Assembly (NCBI GenBank): GCA_963966185.1
Contig: CAWZYM010000028.1
Location: 186,001-250,000 of the forward strand
Direction of reading: 5' to 3'
DNA from: Rhabditoides inermis
Taxonomy: Eukaryota > Nematoda > Chromadorea > Rhabditida > Rhabditidae
DNA length: 64,000 bases
Numbering within the stretch: the first letter of the stretch is position 1; each line of letters begins with the position of its first letter. The notes under the pieces are model-generated. The model saw nothing but the letters and a program-made list of their open reading frames with translations. It was not told the DNA's origin and made no database searches. Positions 1 to 13,900 of the stretch are shown here, in pieces. Made by a program: the position numbers and the translations under genes.

Positions 1-159
1 GTCTCCTCTAATTGAATTGACTCGCCGGAATCGGTGTGGAGAAAACTGCGAGAGTGGAGGAAAGGGATACTCACAGCTGACCTCTTATCATTGTGGAGTA
101 GTCTAATTGTTCAGCGAGTGAATGCACCCTTCCATATGTTCCGTCGCGCATGTCCAGAT

Positions 160-198
<39 letters not shown>

Positions 199-1376
199 GT
201 GCCAGATGCTGCTCATTCAGATACGAGGTGTAAAACACTCGAATCGCTCGGAGGGATCTCCACTCTGCTAAGAGAGGGAGAGAGAAATGGAGAGAGAAGG
301 AGAGAGAGAGGGAGAGAGGGAGGGAGTCTTGTACACCCACTCTCATCCCACCGCCATACCACATTTACTAGCAATGCGCTCCATAAAACTGCCGAGTACT
401 ACTGGACCACATCAGTATTCTGGCAGGATGTGTTTTTGGAATGAGAGAGTATCCCTTCTCCTCCTTCCCCCCTCTCTCTCACTCAGTGGAACTCTAAAGA
501 GAAAGGGAGAGCTCGATTTGGAATGCAAGAACACATCGCTCCATAAATAAGCTGCACATTTTTCGGGGGGAGCGAGCGGGGAAGAGTTGGGATGGGAGTA
601 TGGTGGAAGCGATAATGTGTGGTGGGAGGAGAGGGGGCAGAATGATGCATGAGGGACTGTGATATTGCGGGCCTCTAATCCGGCTGGCAGAATGCGCCCG
701 TCGCTCTCATATCCCCCTCCCCCTCCCTCGCGCCCTTTGAAGAGCCCTCGATGAGCGGATATTGTTTACTTGTTTACTGCCACTGCTCCTTGGTCCATCC
801 ATCCATCTATCCATGTTTCGCAGCTCCCTGGGGGACTGACCTCGGAGAGAAGGGAGAGAACAGGCATAATGCAGTTAGAACTGCCCTCCGAACCTCTATC
901 ATCCCTTGATTGCTGCCTTATATGGGCGGCAATTAGACAGCATGACGTCATTCTGAGAAAAAAGGTGGCCAAATTGGGGGATTGATATGTTGGCGAGAGG
1001 TAAATTCATAAACAACCAACTTGTCTTGCGGACTATAGGTAATTGTAGGCGATGGCACCTGTCAACTCTGCACAGTAGCAGTAATCAGAGCGGCGGTGCC
1101 GACTTGGTAATTACCCATCCCCCTACTGTCTATTGTTCTCGATTTACAGCTTTCTTCCCTCATTGCATATTCCTTTGGCGCTGCCGCCGCGTCTTTCTTT
1201 GTAGAAAATACAGGCATGGCAGACGGCGTATGGTAGTAAAAGAGAGTTGCGCAATGAGAATCATAGAAAGGGAACATGGAATGCAAGGGACTGAAGCAAG
1301 GGAATGAAACGGAGCATCAAACGATCTACAATCAATAGAATATATAAGTGAATATACTTACGATAATTGTTTGCAG
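1..1376 (+). other. Intron or upstream part of the cadherin gene
   Basis: No convincing exon is visible before the acceptor at 1371-1376 (TTTGCAG). The stretch holds a (GA)n tract near 160-197, further purine-rich runs at 270-330, and unremarkable mixed sequence. Because the first cadherin exon starts mid-repeat and mid-codon, this is most simply the intron that separates it from N-terminal exons outside the window. Confidence 0.6.
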
Positions 1377-1513
1377 CCCGAGTGCAGACGATCCATGTAG
1401 TGGTTGTGGATGTGGATGAACCTCCCGCATTCGTCAACGGACCGAAACCATACCTGGCCGTCGTCCCCCTAGACAGACCCATCGGGTTCCACGTGTACAA
1501 GGTAGGAGTCCAT

Positions 1514-1559
<46 letters not shown>

Positions 1560-3968
1560 CTACCTTTCCAGTTTGTTGCCCTGGACGAGTCTGGAGATGG
1601 CGACGGCAACGTCGAGTACAAGCTCATCAACACAGAACGTGAGAATTATTGGTGTTGAATTTTTTGCACTGTGGTTTTCTAGCGCCCGGCTACTTCACAG
1701 TCGACCCGGAGTCGGGAGTCGTGCGCACCGCCGTCAAGAAGTTCAAGGTGATCGTCCTCTTACCAGTTCATTCATGTTCACCCATGTGATTCTAGAGCGG
1801 TGAGACATACCGGGTGTTCGTGCAAGCCACCGACAGGACACCGACGGACAACTCGACGAGTCAGGTACGGAGAGAGAGGGGGGAGAGAAAGAGGCAGGTA
1901 GAGGAGGAGAGGACCACCCACGTCGCTTGCAGGACTCCGAGGTGGCAGTTCTTGAGATCCTGGCAGGCGACCGCCCCCCACAGTTCGCCAAACAGCAATA
2001 CTCGGTCGCAGTGCCAGAGGACACCCAGGTCGACTACAGGTGCGTTTGTGTGCATTTATTTACTGGGTACTTGGTTTCTTGTTTACGCGTGTTGTTTCCA
2101 GTGTGGTTGACGTGCGGGCGCACCGCTTTCGTCCGATCGACGAGCGACGCAGCAAGGGAGACCTCTCCTACCACGTATACGCCAACGCGGGAGGTGAGTG
2201 CGCATCTCCTCTCACATGAATGTGTTTCTGTGTAGGCGACCGGGCGGAGTCGTTGTGGTTCGGCATCGGGGAGTCTGACGGGGTGCTCCATCTGAAGAGA
2301 CCTCTCGATTACGACGACGCTGCCCTCCCCAGACAACACAAGCTGTTCGGTCAGTTGATTTGTGCATGAGAAAGACGAGCAATGATTCGAAATGTCACAT
2401 CGGAAACGTATCCGAACGTATCCATCCACGGAATCTCATTGGCATTGGGGCAAGGGAAATGAGATCGCGCAATGATCTCATTCCATGCGCTGAGAGCCAA
2501 TTAGGGAAGAAGCCCATTCGAGGGAAAAGGGGGAGATTGGAGAATTGCGAAAGAGACATTGCAGAGTAAAGAGAAAGGACATCCTGAAATACTGGGAACA
2601 CGAAAACCTTATTTCAGTGGTTGCCCGAGAGGACAACCGGGAGTCATCGGTGCCTGTAGACGTGTCGATAGTAGACGTGAACGACAACCAGCCCGAGTTC
2701 AGCCGGCCCCTCTATACGGCACAGGTCAAGGAGGACATCTCCATTGGCACAGTCATACTCAAGGGTGCGTCGTTGCTAAACAGTACATGAAGTACCTGTC
2801 ACTCATACATGAAGTACCTGTCACTCATACATGAAGTACCTGTTTCAGTGGAAGCTACGGACAAGGATGCGGACTCGAACGCGCGCGTCCGCTACTCCCT
2901 ATCCGACGGAAACTTCTCCATTAATCAAAACGGAGAGATATCACCGAAGGTAAGTACAGTCATGTTTACTTGTTCACATTTTTTCTGTAGGTTCGCTTGG
3001 ATGCGGATCAAAACAAGGAGCGATTCTTCATCTATCGATTCAATGTGACCGCCACGGATGGAGGACAGCCGGCACTCAGCTCCACTGCTATGGTAGGATA
3101 GAGAGGGAGAGAGAGGGAGAGAGAGAGAGAGAGAGAGAGGAGGGGACCACCCACGACGCTTGTTCAGGTGCACATCCGGACGGAGAACACGAACGACGAA
3201 GCGCCGACGTTCCTTCCGACCGCTCAGTACACGGCATATGTGGCCGAGGACGCTATGGGTGGGTGCTAAACTGAACTTCTCATAAGAACTGTCGACAAGA
3301 TAATATTGAACTTTTTCGCACATGTACAATGATAAAGAATAGTAGTTGTGATCACCGGACGCTGACTCTTTCAGGCGGCACCCCCGTGGTACAGATCCAG
3401 GCGCGAGATCCGGATAGGGACCAGGTCGAGTACGCATTCCTCATAGGGGACAGAGAGAAGCCGGACAACGGACTGTTCCACATTGACAAGGACACTGGTA
3501 CGAAGAGCCCCCCTCTCTCTCGGATCACACACTTCTTGCAGGTCTGATCAAGCTGCGTCCGTCGGTCACCTCCGATCAGCTGCTTCGAGAGAACTCCCCT
3601 TACAATCTGACAGTGATTGCGAGGGATGATGGGAGCTGCTGCGAAGATGCCGGGGAGAGACACTCCGCCACGGCCACTGTACTCATTGGTGAGTTATTTG
3701 TGTTGTCTACTTGTTTACGTTGTTTACAGGCATCGAGGACGTGAACAACAACAAGCCCGAGTTCCGCGAGTGTCATCTCTACTCGGAGCGGGCCAAGATA
3801 CAGGAGGGAGTGTACAAGAAGAACCCGCCCACCATCATCAAGGTATACAACATAACACGTTCGAAGCACACAGTTTATAACACAAATATTTAGGTGGAAG
3901 CACATGATGAAGACTCGTCGGCAAACGGACAGATTGTCTACTCTCTTTACTATGCACAAAGTAAGATC

Positions 3969-4005
<37 letters not shown>

Positions 4006-4165
4006 CTTTCTCTCTTCCTCTCTCCCTCTCAACCCATCTTCCAGGCGAGTCCCGCAAACCTTTCGTGATCGACCGTCACACGGGCGCCCTCTCGCCCTCC
4101 CCGCATGTCATATTCGACAGGGAGACCAGGGCACGCGAGGAGGTCACTGTCAAGGTGGGATATAC

Positions 4166-4213
<48 letters not shown>

Positions 4214-4551
4214 CTCGTTGCAGGCGACTGACCGCGGTGACCGTCCGCTGATCGGCTTCTGTCAGTTCAGTGTGGAGGTGGAGGATGTGAACGACAACGC
4301 GCCCCTATTCGCCCGGCCCTCCTACGAAACCAGCGTCAGCCGATCCGAGACCGTAGGGTTAGTATGCATAGGTGATTGATCGAGTTATTGATGTGATTTC
4401 AGCACTTCCGTTCTCACCGTCTTCGCATACGACAACGATGCTCCTCAGAACGCGCGGATCACGTATCAGCTGATCGCGGATCCGTATGCGGGAGACGACT
4501 ATGCGATGGATGAGGAGTACTTCAAGGTAGATAGAGGGAGGGAAGAAGGGA

Positions 4552-4597
<46 letters not shown>

Positions 4598-5077
4598 AGG
4601 AGGGAGGGAGAGACGATCCCCTTTCAGATCAACAACGAACACAGTGGCGAGATTACTCTGGTCAAGCCGATCCCAGCCATGCTACAAAAGGAGAAGTTCA
4701 TTCTCACAGTCATCGCGTCCGACAACGGAGTACCGGAGGCACAGAACTCGTCTGTTCAAGTCACCATCAACGTGGGTGGTCTGGAGAGAAAGAGATACAA
4801 AGAAGAGAGAGAGAGAGAGAGAGGGAGAGGGAGAGAGAGAGAGAGAGAGCTTGGTTGCAGATCCACGAGAGACAGCAGGCGGCTCCCCGTTGGCAGACCA
4901 GTGCAGAGTGTCGCGATGTGCTGACTGTGGTCGAGAACGCGGAGGTTCGCATTTTCATATTTTCCATTATGTATTGATTATGTTATTCAGATGAACAAGA
5001 TGCTCCTGAAGTGTCATGCTGTTGCTGGTGACGGATCGAAGAGCAGCATAGTCTACAAGTGAGACACTCCTCCCCCC

Positions 5078-5132
<55 letters not shown>

Positions 5133-5352
5133 TCGCCTTCTAGGCTCTCTGCCGGTGGTCCTTCTCGAGGCGCCAAGGCAGAGTCCAAGTTCCGACAGTT
5201 CAACAAAATCGAAGGAGGACGGTTAGTGAAATTGCATCAATCGATAAATCAATAACATCGATTTCAGTGAGTGGGTGGAAGTGGTTATCATGGACGCATT
5301 GGACTACGAGCAGGCACACAACTACACACTCACACTGACAGCCACGGTATGG

Positions 5353-5401
<49 letters not shown>

Positions 5402-6806
5402 CTCTCTCTCTCTCTCAATGTTTCTTCCTTCAGGATGTGAACTCGCAAGTGTCTTCTACCCGCCAGTTCACAGTGCTAGTGGAAGACGTGAACGACAACG
5501 CCCCACAGTTCACAGTCGATCTGTTCACGGGGACGGTCGATGAGGAGATGACACCTGGGGAGTACGAGGACAAGTGAGTGGAGGGGGAGGGGGGAAGAGA
5601 GAGGACCATCCGTGCAGGTTCGGTCGTCGCCCGGTGGCGGTGGTGCGGGCGGTGGACGCGGACTCGAAGGGTCCGCAGTCCGAGGTCCACTACCGCATCC
5701 TCGACCTGCCGGACAAGCAAGGCGCCCGGCTGTTCCGCATCGATGAACTGACCGGAGAGGTATGTGGAACTTGAGTCTGTATTTCTGTTGTTGAACATTA
5801 TTTTTTGTAGATCTTCCCGAACGCGAAATTCGACCGGGAGCAGAGGGACATGTACATATTGACAGTGGAGGCGAGGGACAACCAACCGAGTAGTCTGCCG
5901 GGAGTGGATGGACCGAATAAGGGTAGGGAGAGAGGGCGAGTGAGGAGGAGGAGTGTTAATAGATAAAAAAGAGAGAGTCATTTTTTTCAGACAACGTCAA
6001 GGTGCAGATCGTGATCGGAGACGTGAACGACAACCCACCCACGTTCAAAGACACGAGGTATCGATTGATTCTTGATCAATTTCTTTTCAATTTCGAATCA
6101 ATCAATATCTATTCATGTTAGGTACACTGGTCGAGTGGCTGAGAACGCGGACATTGGCCACGAAATCATAACCGTCAAGGCAAACGATCTGGACAAACGT
6201 GAGTACATACTTATTGATTGAACTTATCGATTATTACAGATTCCAATCTGCGCTACGATCTCGCTGGGGCGTTCGGTGGCAGAATTCCGTTCGGAGTGAA
6301 GACCGACAGTGGAGCCGTATTCGTCAAGGTGGGACTACTGCAGAATCAACAGCCTACAGTACCCAAACACTCGTTGCAGGAACCTCTTGACTACGAGAAG
6401 GAGGCCGTCTACCAGCTCAAGCTACTGGTGTCCGACGGAAAACACAACACCACCACGGATGTGTTCATGTGAGTGATATGAAAACGTATTCAAAACGTAC
6501 ACGATACGTTCCAGATACCTCGACGACGTGAACGACAACGCGCCGGTGTTCGAGCAGGCATCCTATTCGACGACGGTGCTGGAGGAAGATGCCGACGTGC
6601 CGAAGACACTCTTCCGCGTCAGGGCAACCGATGCTGACAAAGTAGGCGATCTATCGCTTCTTCTTCTTCACCTCATTCTTTTAGGATGAGAAGAGCCGTC
6701 GGATCATCTATCGTCTCGAGGGACAGGGCGCTGGAGAGTTCTTCACCATCGGAAGGGAGACTGGAGAGATACAGCTCATCAAGGTATTTGAACTTGTTTC
6801 TCTCTA

Positions 6807-6851
<45 letters not shown>

Positions 6852-7545
6852 ACTTTCTCTGTTCAGTCCCTCGACCGCGACCCTCCTTCTGGAGTTCCAA
6901 TGTGGAAGTTCATTGTGCAAGCAGTTGATGACGATGGAAAAGGACTCATCGGATACGCTGATGTACAGGTATGCTGATACGGTAGGGCGGGATATAAAAC
7001 GCGTGTTTCAGGTGAAACTAAAGGACATCAACGACAACGCGCCGATTTTCGCCAACGATCTATTCGGATACGTGGAGGAGAACCGAGAGCCGCACTGTCA
7101 GTCCAAAACACAAACATCAAAACACAGTGCACATTTCAGCTTCGGACGGTGTGTACTTCATGGATGTTCGGGCGACGGACTTTGACGATCCGGCGACTGA
7201 GAATGCGAGGCTGGAGTACTCGATCTCCCTCAACAAGGAGATAGACGGACAGCCAGTGTTCCGCATCGACAGAAACACCGGGAAGATATTCGCCATGGTA
7301 CGTTCCGAGAATACGTTTCTCTGGACGACGCACGTTTCAGCGCAAGCTCGACCGCGAGCTGCCATCGGAACGGGAGTTCATGATCGAAGTGCGCGCACAG
7401 GACAGAGGAACGCCGCCCAGAGAAGGCATGTTTAGTGTTTGGTTTACGTGTTTACGTTTTGGTATTAGGTTCCGGAAACGTGACTATCAAGGTGCTGGAC
7501 AAGAACGACAACGCGCCTTTCTTCGAGAAGGTGAGAGAGAGAGAA

Positions 7546-7587
<42 letters not shown>

Positions 7588-8904
7588 ATAGGGAGAGAGA
7601 GAGAGGACCACCCACGACGATTTAGCCCCTGTACACGGCGAGCGTGCCCGAGACGGCCCCGATCGGAGCAGCTGTGATGAGTGTCTCAGCCATGGATCCC
7701 GACGACGAAGCTATGTGAGTGACGTCATCACTACCGCCGTGACGTCATTATTTCAGTGACAACACGTTCACGTACACTGTGGTGGACGAGGAGGCGTCCA
7801 AGTTCTTTTACATGACGACGGACGCGGATTCTAGCAGCAGCAGTGTGGGAGTGCTGCGAGTGAAGCAGGTATGGTAGAAGGGCATGGAGAGACTGGACTG
7901 GGCCATGTGCACTGGGCACCTCATGACAGCTACTACTCGGCTACCTTGACACTTGAAACATATAGCACCTGGTTTTTTTTCTGCATTTGGAGGTCTCTTT
8001 TTTCTCGGCGCCAGAAAAAGAAAGGCAAAGGGCGGCCCGCGTGCGCAGTGAAATGTCGGCATGTCTTTCTTGCCGTGTCTTCGCCTCTCACTCTCTCACA
8101 CTCTCACTCTTCTTCCCCACACCCTTCTCTCTCTTCTGACCACTCTCTAATTGAAGGATCGCCTTTCCCCGCTCTCCTTATGATTCACGCGAGAGAGATA
8201 TCTGAAAATCTGCTGTGAATCACGGTCACCCCTGGATATTATCGGATCGTGAAAATCCCTCGACCCTCTTCGTTCGGGATTCGAACCCGTTCCCACATCT
8301 CGCTGATTCCATTATGCCTTCCTGACGTCGCCTTCCCTCTTCTCTGGCTGGCTGCCAATTTGCCCCCAGGCACTGCGAGTTCCGGTCCGCCGCCGCTAAA
8401 TTGCCACAATTTAGTCGAGAGGTACTTGGCGTGAGATTGTCTCGGTCAACTCTGCCTCTCTGATAGCTAGACTGTCCTCTCCCTTTCTCCTGATATCGAA
8501 ATGGGTTCATACGCGGCCATTTTACGACGCGCCTGTCTCTCCAATAATCGTTTTCGTGATTTGAATAGGCGCTCGGTGCGCGTTCCGAATTCCTTTACGA
8601 CACTCCTCATTGAAGGCCGCGGCCGCGCAGTGAGTGAGCAGTGAGGACCGTCATGTTTATGCAGTAGTGATTCATTACGCGTCTTGAATGACACAGCACC
8701 CCGTTTGAACATGAGTGTCTTCCGATTCCAATCTCGAGAGAAAGACAGGCAACCTTGACTCGTCTTCTCTTCTTCACATACTCGATCCGACCACCATTTC
8801 GCCATTTTTGTCTGTCCACTCGCCGATTTTAGGCGATTTAGACGCAATCGTCGGGGTTTTCCCACGGCTTTCAGTTGCGTGATTGCGCATCGAGAGAGAG
8901 AGAG

Positions 8905-8952
<48 letters not shown>

Positions 8953-10542
8953 GTGAACTAACTGTTCTGTTCTGTGCCCAGCTGTGCGAACCGGCTTTCG
9001 CTTCACACCCTCTTTCATCTACTGATTATCTGGCAGATGAATGGATGGTCGATCAAATAGCCATCGATTTCTCTCATTGTTCCTACTACACATGTCTCCA
9101 CATGTTTTCTGTTTATGATAGAATGATGAGATGAAGTGTGCGCGACACCATCTGATGTAGATGTTTACATCTGCCTGACATACAGTACCCTGTGTGAGTG
9201 CGCGCGTCCCTTACCGGACAGAGTGGGTAGTCCTTTGTCCGTGCGTACCCTCTGACCCATATCCCATCATGAGGCAATAGCACACAATCCACATCGCCCA
9301 TTGCACGCTAATAGTCGGATTGGCTGCGAGGGAATTGCGGGTTGTTCCCTCCTTCTCCGTTCACAGTCTCTTCCCCTGTGACTGTGATTCCATAGCTGCT
9401 GCGACCTTGCATACCCTTGACTCACCCCAATTGCCTCCAGGCGAGCAGGGCCAATCTTGGTTTTAGGGAAGCGACTGGTTCTCTCTCCCCCCTCTCTCTC
9501 TCTCCCTCTCCCTCTCCTCTCCGCTCTCTTTGTCAGGCGATCCTCTTTCCAACTCATGAGTTTGGCTGGTGTGGGATTGTGTATATCCGCGGCGCGCCTT
9601 TTTACCAACCAGTCTTTGTCAAAACATTTGTGCGTCTAATCTTCTTTCCTTTTGGCTGTGTGCGCATTGTGATGAGGATCCCCCTATCCCCTCCTCCCTC
9701 TCTTTCCTTCCTTCCTTCTTTCATCTCGTCTATACGAGACGCACCCCTGTCCGTCCTAGCGCTCTCTTTTTGTTGTTGTCCGTTCAGTGAAGAGCCCTCT
9801 CTCCTTCTCCTCTTCCTCCTCCTGATTCCATTCCACTATACGTACCATTGTAAATCAGCGGGGTGATAATGGGTCCCGCGGGGTGATAGCGGACCCTGTG
9901 TGATTTACACCCTTGTCTGCATCCGGGCCTGTTCCCGAATGGGGCCACACTGATCCGCCACTGCGATAGACTGCGTAGCTGTGTTCCCTTCGACTCCATA
10001 CATGTTCGCAGCACGAATTGCATCTTCCTCGCCTCTACCAGTTTCTTGAAGGTGCGGTCAGTCTCTTCGAAAGCCATTCCGAAGTGTTTCGAAGGAATAG
10101 CAAGGCATTCCGAAGTGTTCGGGAGTGTTCGGGAGTATTCCGAAGGCAATTCGGGAGTGTTCAGAGGGCGATTCGAAACGCAATTCGGGAGTGTTTCGAG
10201 GGCATTCGGGAGTGTTGGGGAGAGACTGACCGCTACTTGAGTAATCATCGCACAGGAAGTGTCATTCTCTTTCTCTCTCCTTCATGTTCGCTTGCAGAAG
10301 ATTTTAGCCAATTTCCGGGCGCCTCTAGTGTTTCTATCTCTCTATGTGTGTCCACTTAGCAGAATCCACTCGAAAAGTGACCTGCCGGAGGATTCCGTAT
10401 ATGCTACGTGGGTTCACATCGACTCTCTCTTACGCGACATCCTTTCTTTTTTCTTTCACTTCCACTACTTCCACTTTCGGTATCTCAGATTTCCCGAGAG
10501 TGTGTGGATCCATTTCTGGAAAAAGAGGCAGAGATAGAGAGA

Positions 10543-10586
<44 letters not shown>

Positions 10587-10878
10587 CCCCTCGACACCCT
10601 CCAGTTCCGCCACTTTGTCTCCGTTGTGTTGTATACCTTGTAACTCGACCAGTCAGGACGCGTAAGCCACTTTTGTCTCTGCTCCAGTGAATTTGCCGCG
10701 AGGAAAGGCGATCACGTTGTCTCCTTTCCCCTACCAGTTCTCGTTAGGTATTGTGTTGCCAGCGGGCGTAGATCAGCCTCTTCCCTCCAGCAATCCCTTG
10801 ACTCATGTCTCTTCCACTCTCTCGTGATACGCCCCGTGTAGCAGGTGCGCATTCATCCTGCCGTAGTTTTCAGCAACC

Positions 10879-10946
<68 letters not shown>

Positions 10947-13900
10947 GCACCTCTCCCTGGCTGCTCAGCGGCTTACACAAGTGTGATGAATGGATTCGAT
11001 TCCGGTGGGTGTCAGGCGAAATGCGAACACTCGCCTCGTTTCAAAAGCATCTCTCCGCATTTTATGCCCTCCTCCCTGCTCCTTACTACTTCTTCTGTTG
11101 TATCCGCTTCCACTTTTGCCCACACTCTGTCTAATTCCCCCACGCGTGATTGCCCCTCTCCTTCCATACACATACCCGCGCGAGTGAGTGCGTTTGTAAT
11201 TGTGCACTTTGCGTGGCTTTTTCCCTTGTCCTATCCGGACCTACATTCAATAGAAGCACTTTTTCATTGCGCAACATTGCAAGTTGCAATCTTTTTTCTC
11301 CTGGGACTAGTGACACATGTGCGCGAAGAGGCAGTGTGTTGACGAATGCTCTCTGCTACACCCAGGAAGGATTAGTTTCTTTCTCCCTCCGCCTTCTACA
11401 CGTGTCGCCACGGGGCAAATGTGTGAAGAAAAAGAAAACGCTAGAGTCTCGCACTTTTTTCTCCGAGGTTACACACGGGTGCAACGGGAGCTGAACGTTC
11501 AGTGCTATTGAAAGGGGGCTGAGTCAGAGAGAGAGAGGGAGGGACAATGGCCTTCGGTTCAAGAATACCCATTGATCAGACGGGTGGGATCGGTTATTCC
11601 CTGTCTCCCCCAGCCTCTCCGTTTTCCCATTTCATACAATGGCATAATTGCCCATTGAGAGGTGGATTAGCTGTCTCGTCCTCTTCATGACCCTATTGAG
11701 AGTCGAGAGGATTCATTGCGCATCCTTCTCCCTCGTTCTTCTACTGATCAGCTGATCATCGATCGATCAGCAATCGATAGATGCCCTCAGGTCTTCTGTT
11801 TGATCACTCGTGTGTGGGCCGACGAGCATTGTTTGCAATCAGCCGGAAGCGTGAGAGGGTGATGAGAGAGTGTGGGAGGCGGGGAGGGACGGAGGGTGAA
11901 GATCGGTCATCGATTGTCACCCTCCCACTCCCCCTCCTTTCTTACCCGCCTTGTCTTCCAATCGGCTGATCAGTGGTATAGATCGCCGCTGATTGCGGAC
12001 CCTCAGAACCGCTGAGGTCAGTTTACTCGATCGCGTCCGCTGATAAGCCCCGCCCCTCGTGCCCCGCCCCCCGCTATACTACTCTCTCTCCAGCCGCGTG
12101 CTCTAATGACTAATGGAGGTGTTGCATGGGTGAATCGTTCTCTGCGCCCTCTCGCATTTGCATGCTCTCTCCCGTCTCTCTCCCCAGACACATGTCACCT
12201 TGTATGGTGTGTGAGTGTGAATGGGTGATAATCTATGCATCTCGATTGGAGGAGGATCGCACCAGCTGTTGTCACCCTTCTCTCTTCTCCTCCCTCTCTC
12301 CATTTCCGTTGCGCAACGTCGAATCGAGGGTCACACGTATCCTCTTTCCCTCTAGTATTCACACCTGAGTCTGCGCTCTCTTCTCTTCCCACACTCTATC
12401 GTGAGGATGGTCCATTAGAGGTGTTCTCTGCAGCTATGTTTGCTTAGGAGAGTCACATTGTTATTATTACATGTGTATTTGAGTAACCTGGGTCATTCTC
12501 GTGTTCTGACCATGTCCCAGGCTATTCCTGAACACTCAAAAGCGTCTCTTTTGTGACTCACTGATAGTGAGTGTGATTGTATACAGTGTGATTCAGCTTT
12601 TCGGGCCCGGCCCACTCTTTTCCCTTTCGTATTCCCATCTTCCCATAATCTGAATAGATAGCCGTCGCAGAGTGACGCATCAATCGATGTCTCCCTAAAA
12701 AGCCGTCCTCGCCTCTCCTCTCTTATCGGCCTCCCTGTTCAATCACCCTTATCAAACCGCCCCTTTCCGCCCATTTGAGAGGAGACTCGGTTTCGATCTG
12801 CCTTCAACAATGTTTGTCCCACCATCCGTACAGATTTACCACTTCGATTATGGTAACTGCCGTCTTTACGACGTTGTTTGCTCCTCGTGTGTCCTGGTAG
12901 ATCAGCGCGGGTAGATCAGACTGCGCTGGTGATTTGGGATAGATATCGATCACTCCCGTGTGTATCTCGCGCATTCCTCTGCACTTTTATGTCTCTGCGT
13001 ATGCCCCCAGGGGGTCGTTCCTTCGCCCGCGCGGGTCTATCGCCCCATGTATCTTCCACTCATGCACGCAGTCTTCCCGTGCTACGTTTCACTCGATTTG
13101 CCCCGTATATAGCTGCGTGATCCTTTCCTATTCCGTGGGAGTAGCCGCTCTCTCTCTCTTCCTCCCCCTCTCTCTCCCTCTCTCTCCCGCTCTCACCTCA
13201 CTTCCATTTCGTTCTCGTTTCATCCACTCGCTTATACACTTGGCGGCTTATGAATATTCCGCTAGTGTCGCCACGGGTTCGCTGTGAGAGGAATGCAACT
13301 ATGGGATCGCGCGTCCCGATCTCTTTCGAAATCTCTCCCCCATCTCACGTCACCTTTTCTCTCACGCGCGGCATTTGCATACCATTAGATGAGTCACCCT
13401 CTCCAGTCTGGTAGATCTCGATCGATCGATGAATCAGCTGGCTTCTCCCCCGATTCGAATACTTTATAATCGCCCCGATCATCTCCTTTTTGGCGGTCTC
13501 TCGTGCTTTTTGTCGCGTATGAGCTGTGTTTGGACAGTGTCCCGCACTCTCAGATCGCACCATCTCTCTCCTCCTCCTCCTCCTCCTCCTCACCCCTCTC
13601 GGTGTTTCTCATGTTTGATTTCGACTCGGTGTCCCTTTTTTTTGGTCTGCGACGACATTCATGCGAGCCTTTTCCCCCGCGGCGCTCATCTCCTCTGATT
13701 AGCATAATGAGTAGTACTAGTATTGTTCGGTGTGTGTGTGTGTCGCACCGCGCATCCTCTCATTATGGAGAGTGGTCGCTTCGCACTCGTCCGTTTTCAG
13801 CCACACCCCGTTATTATATGTTTCGCTTCTCCTCCTCATTCGCATTCCTCTGCCCTCCTTCCGTATAGTCTCCTCTCTGGCCAAAGACCGTGGTCTCCAC

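Noticed and set aside
8262..8330. B-box-like GGGTTCGAATCCCG on the - strand
   Set aside because: The only A-box-like word nearby is too close and has a wrong first base, so there is no tRNA geometry.
9784..10248. Antisense 154-codon frame with LPN/ELP repeats
   Set aside because: The pattern follows the DNA minisatellite at 10075-10222; no splice support or recognisable domain.
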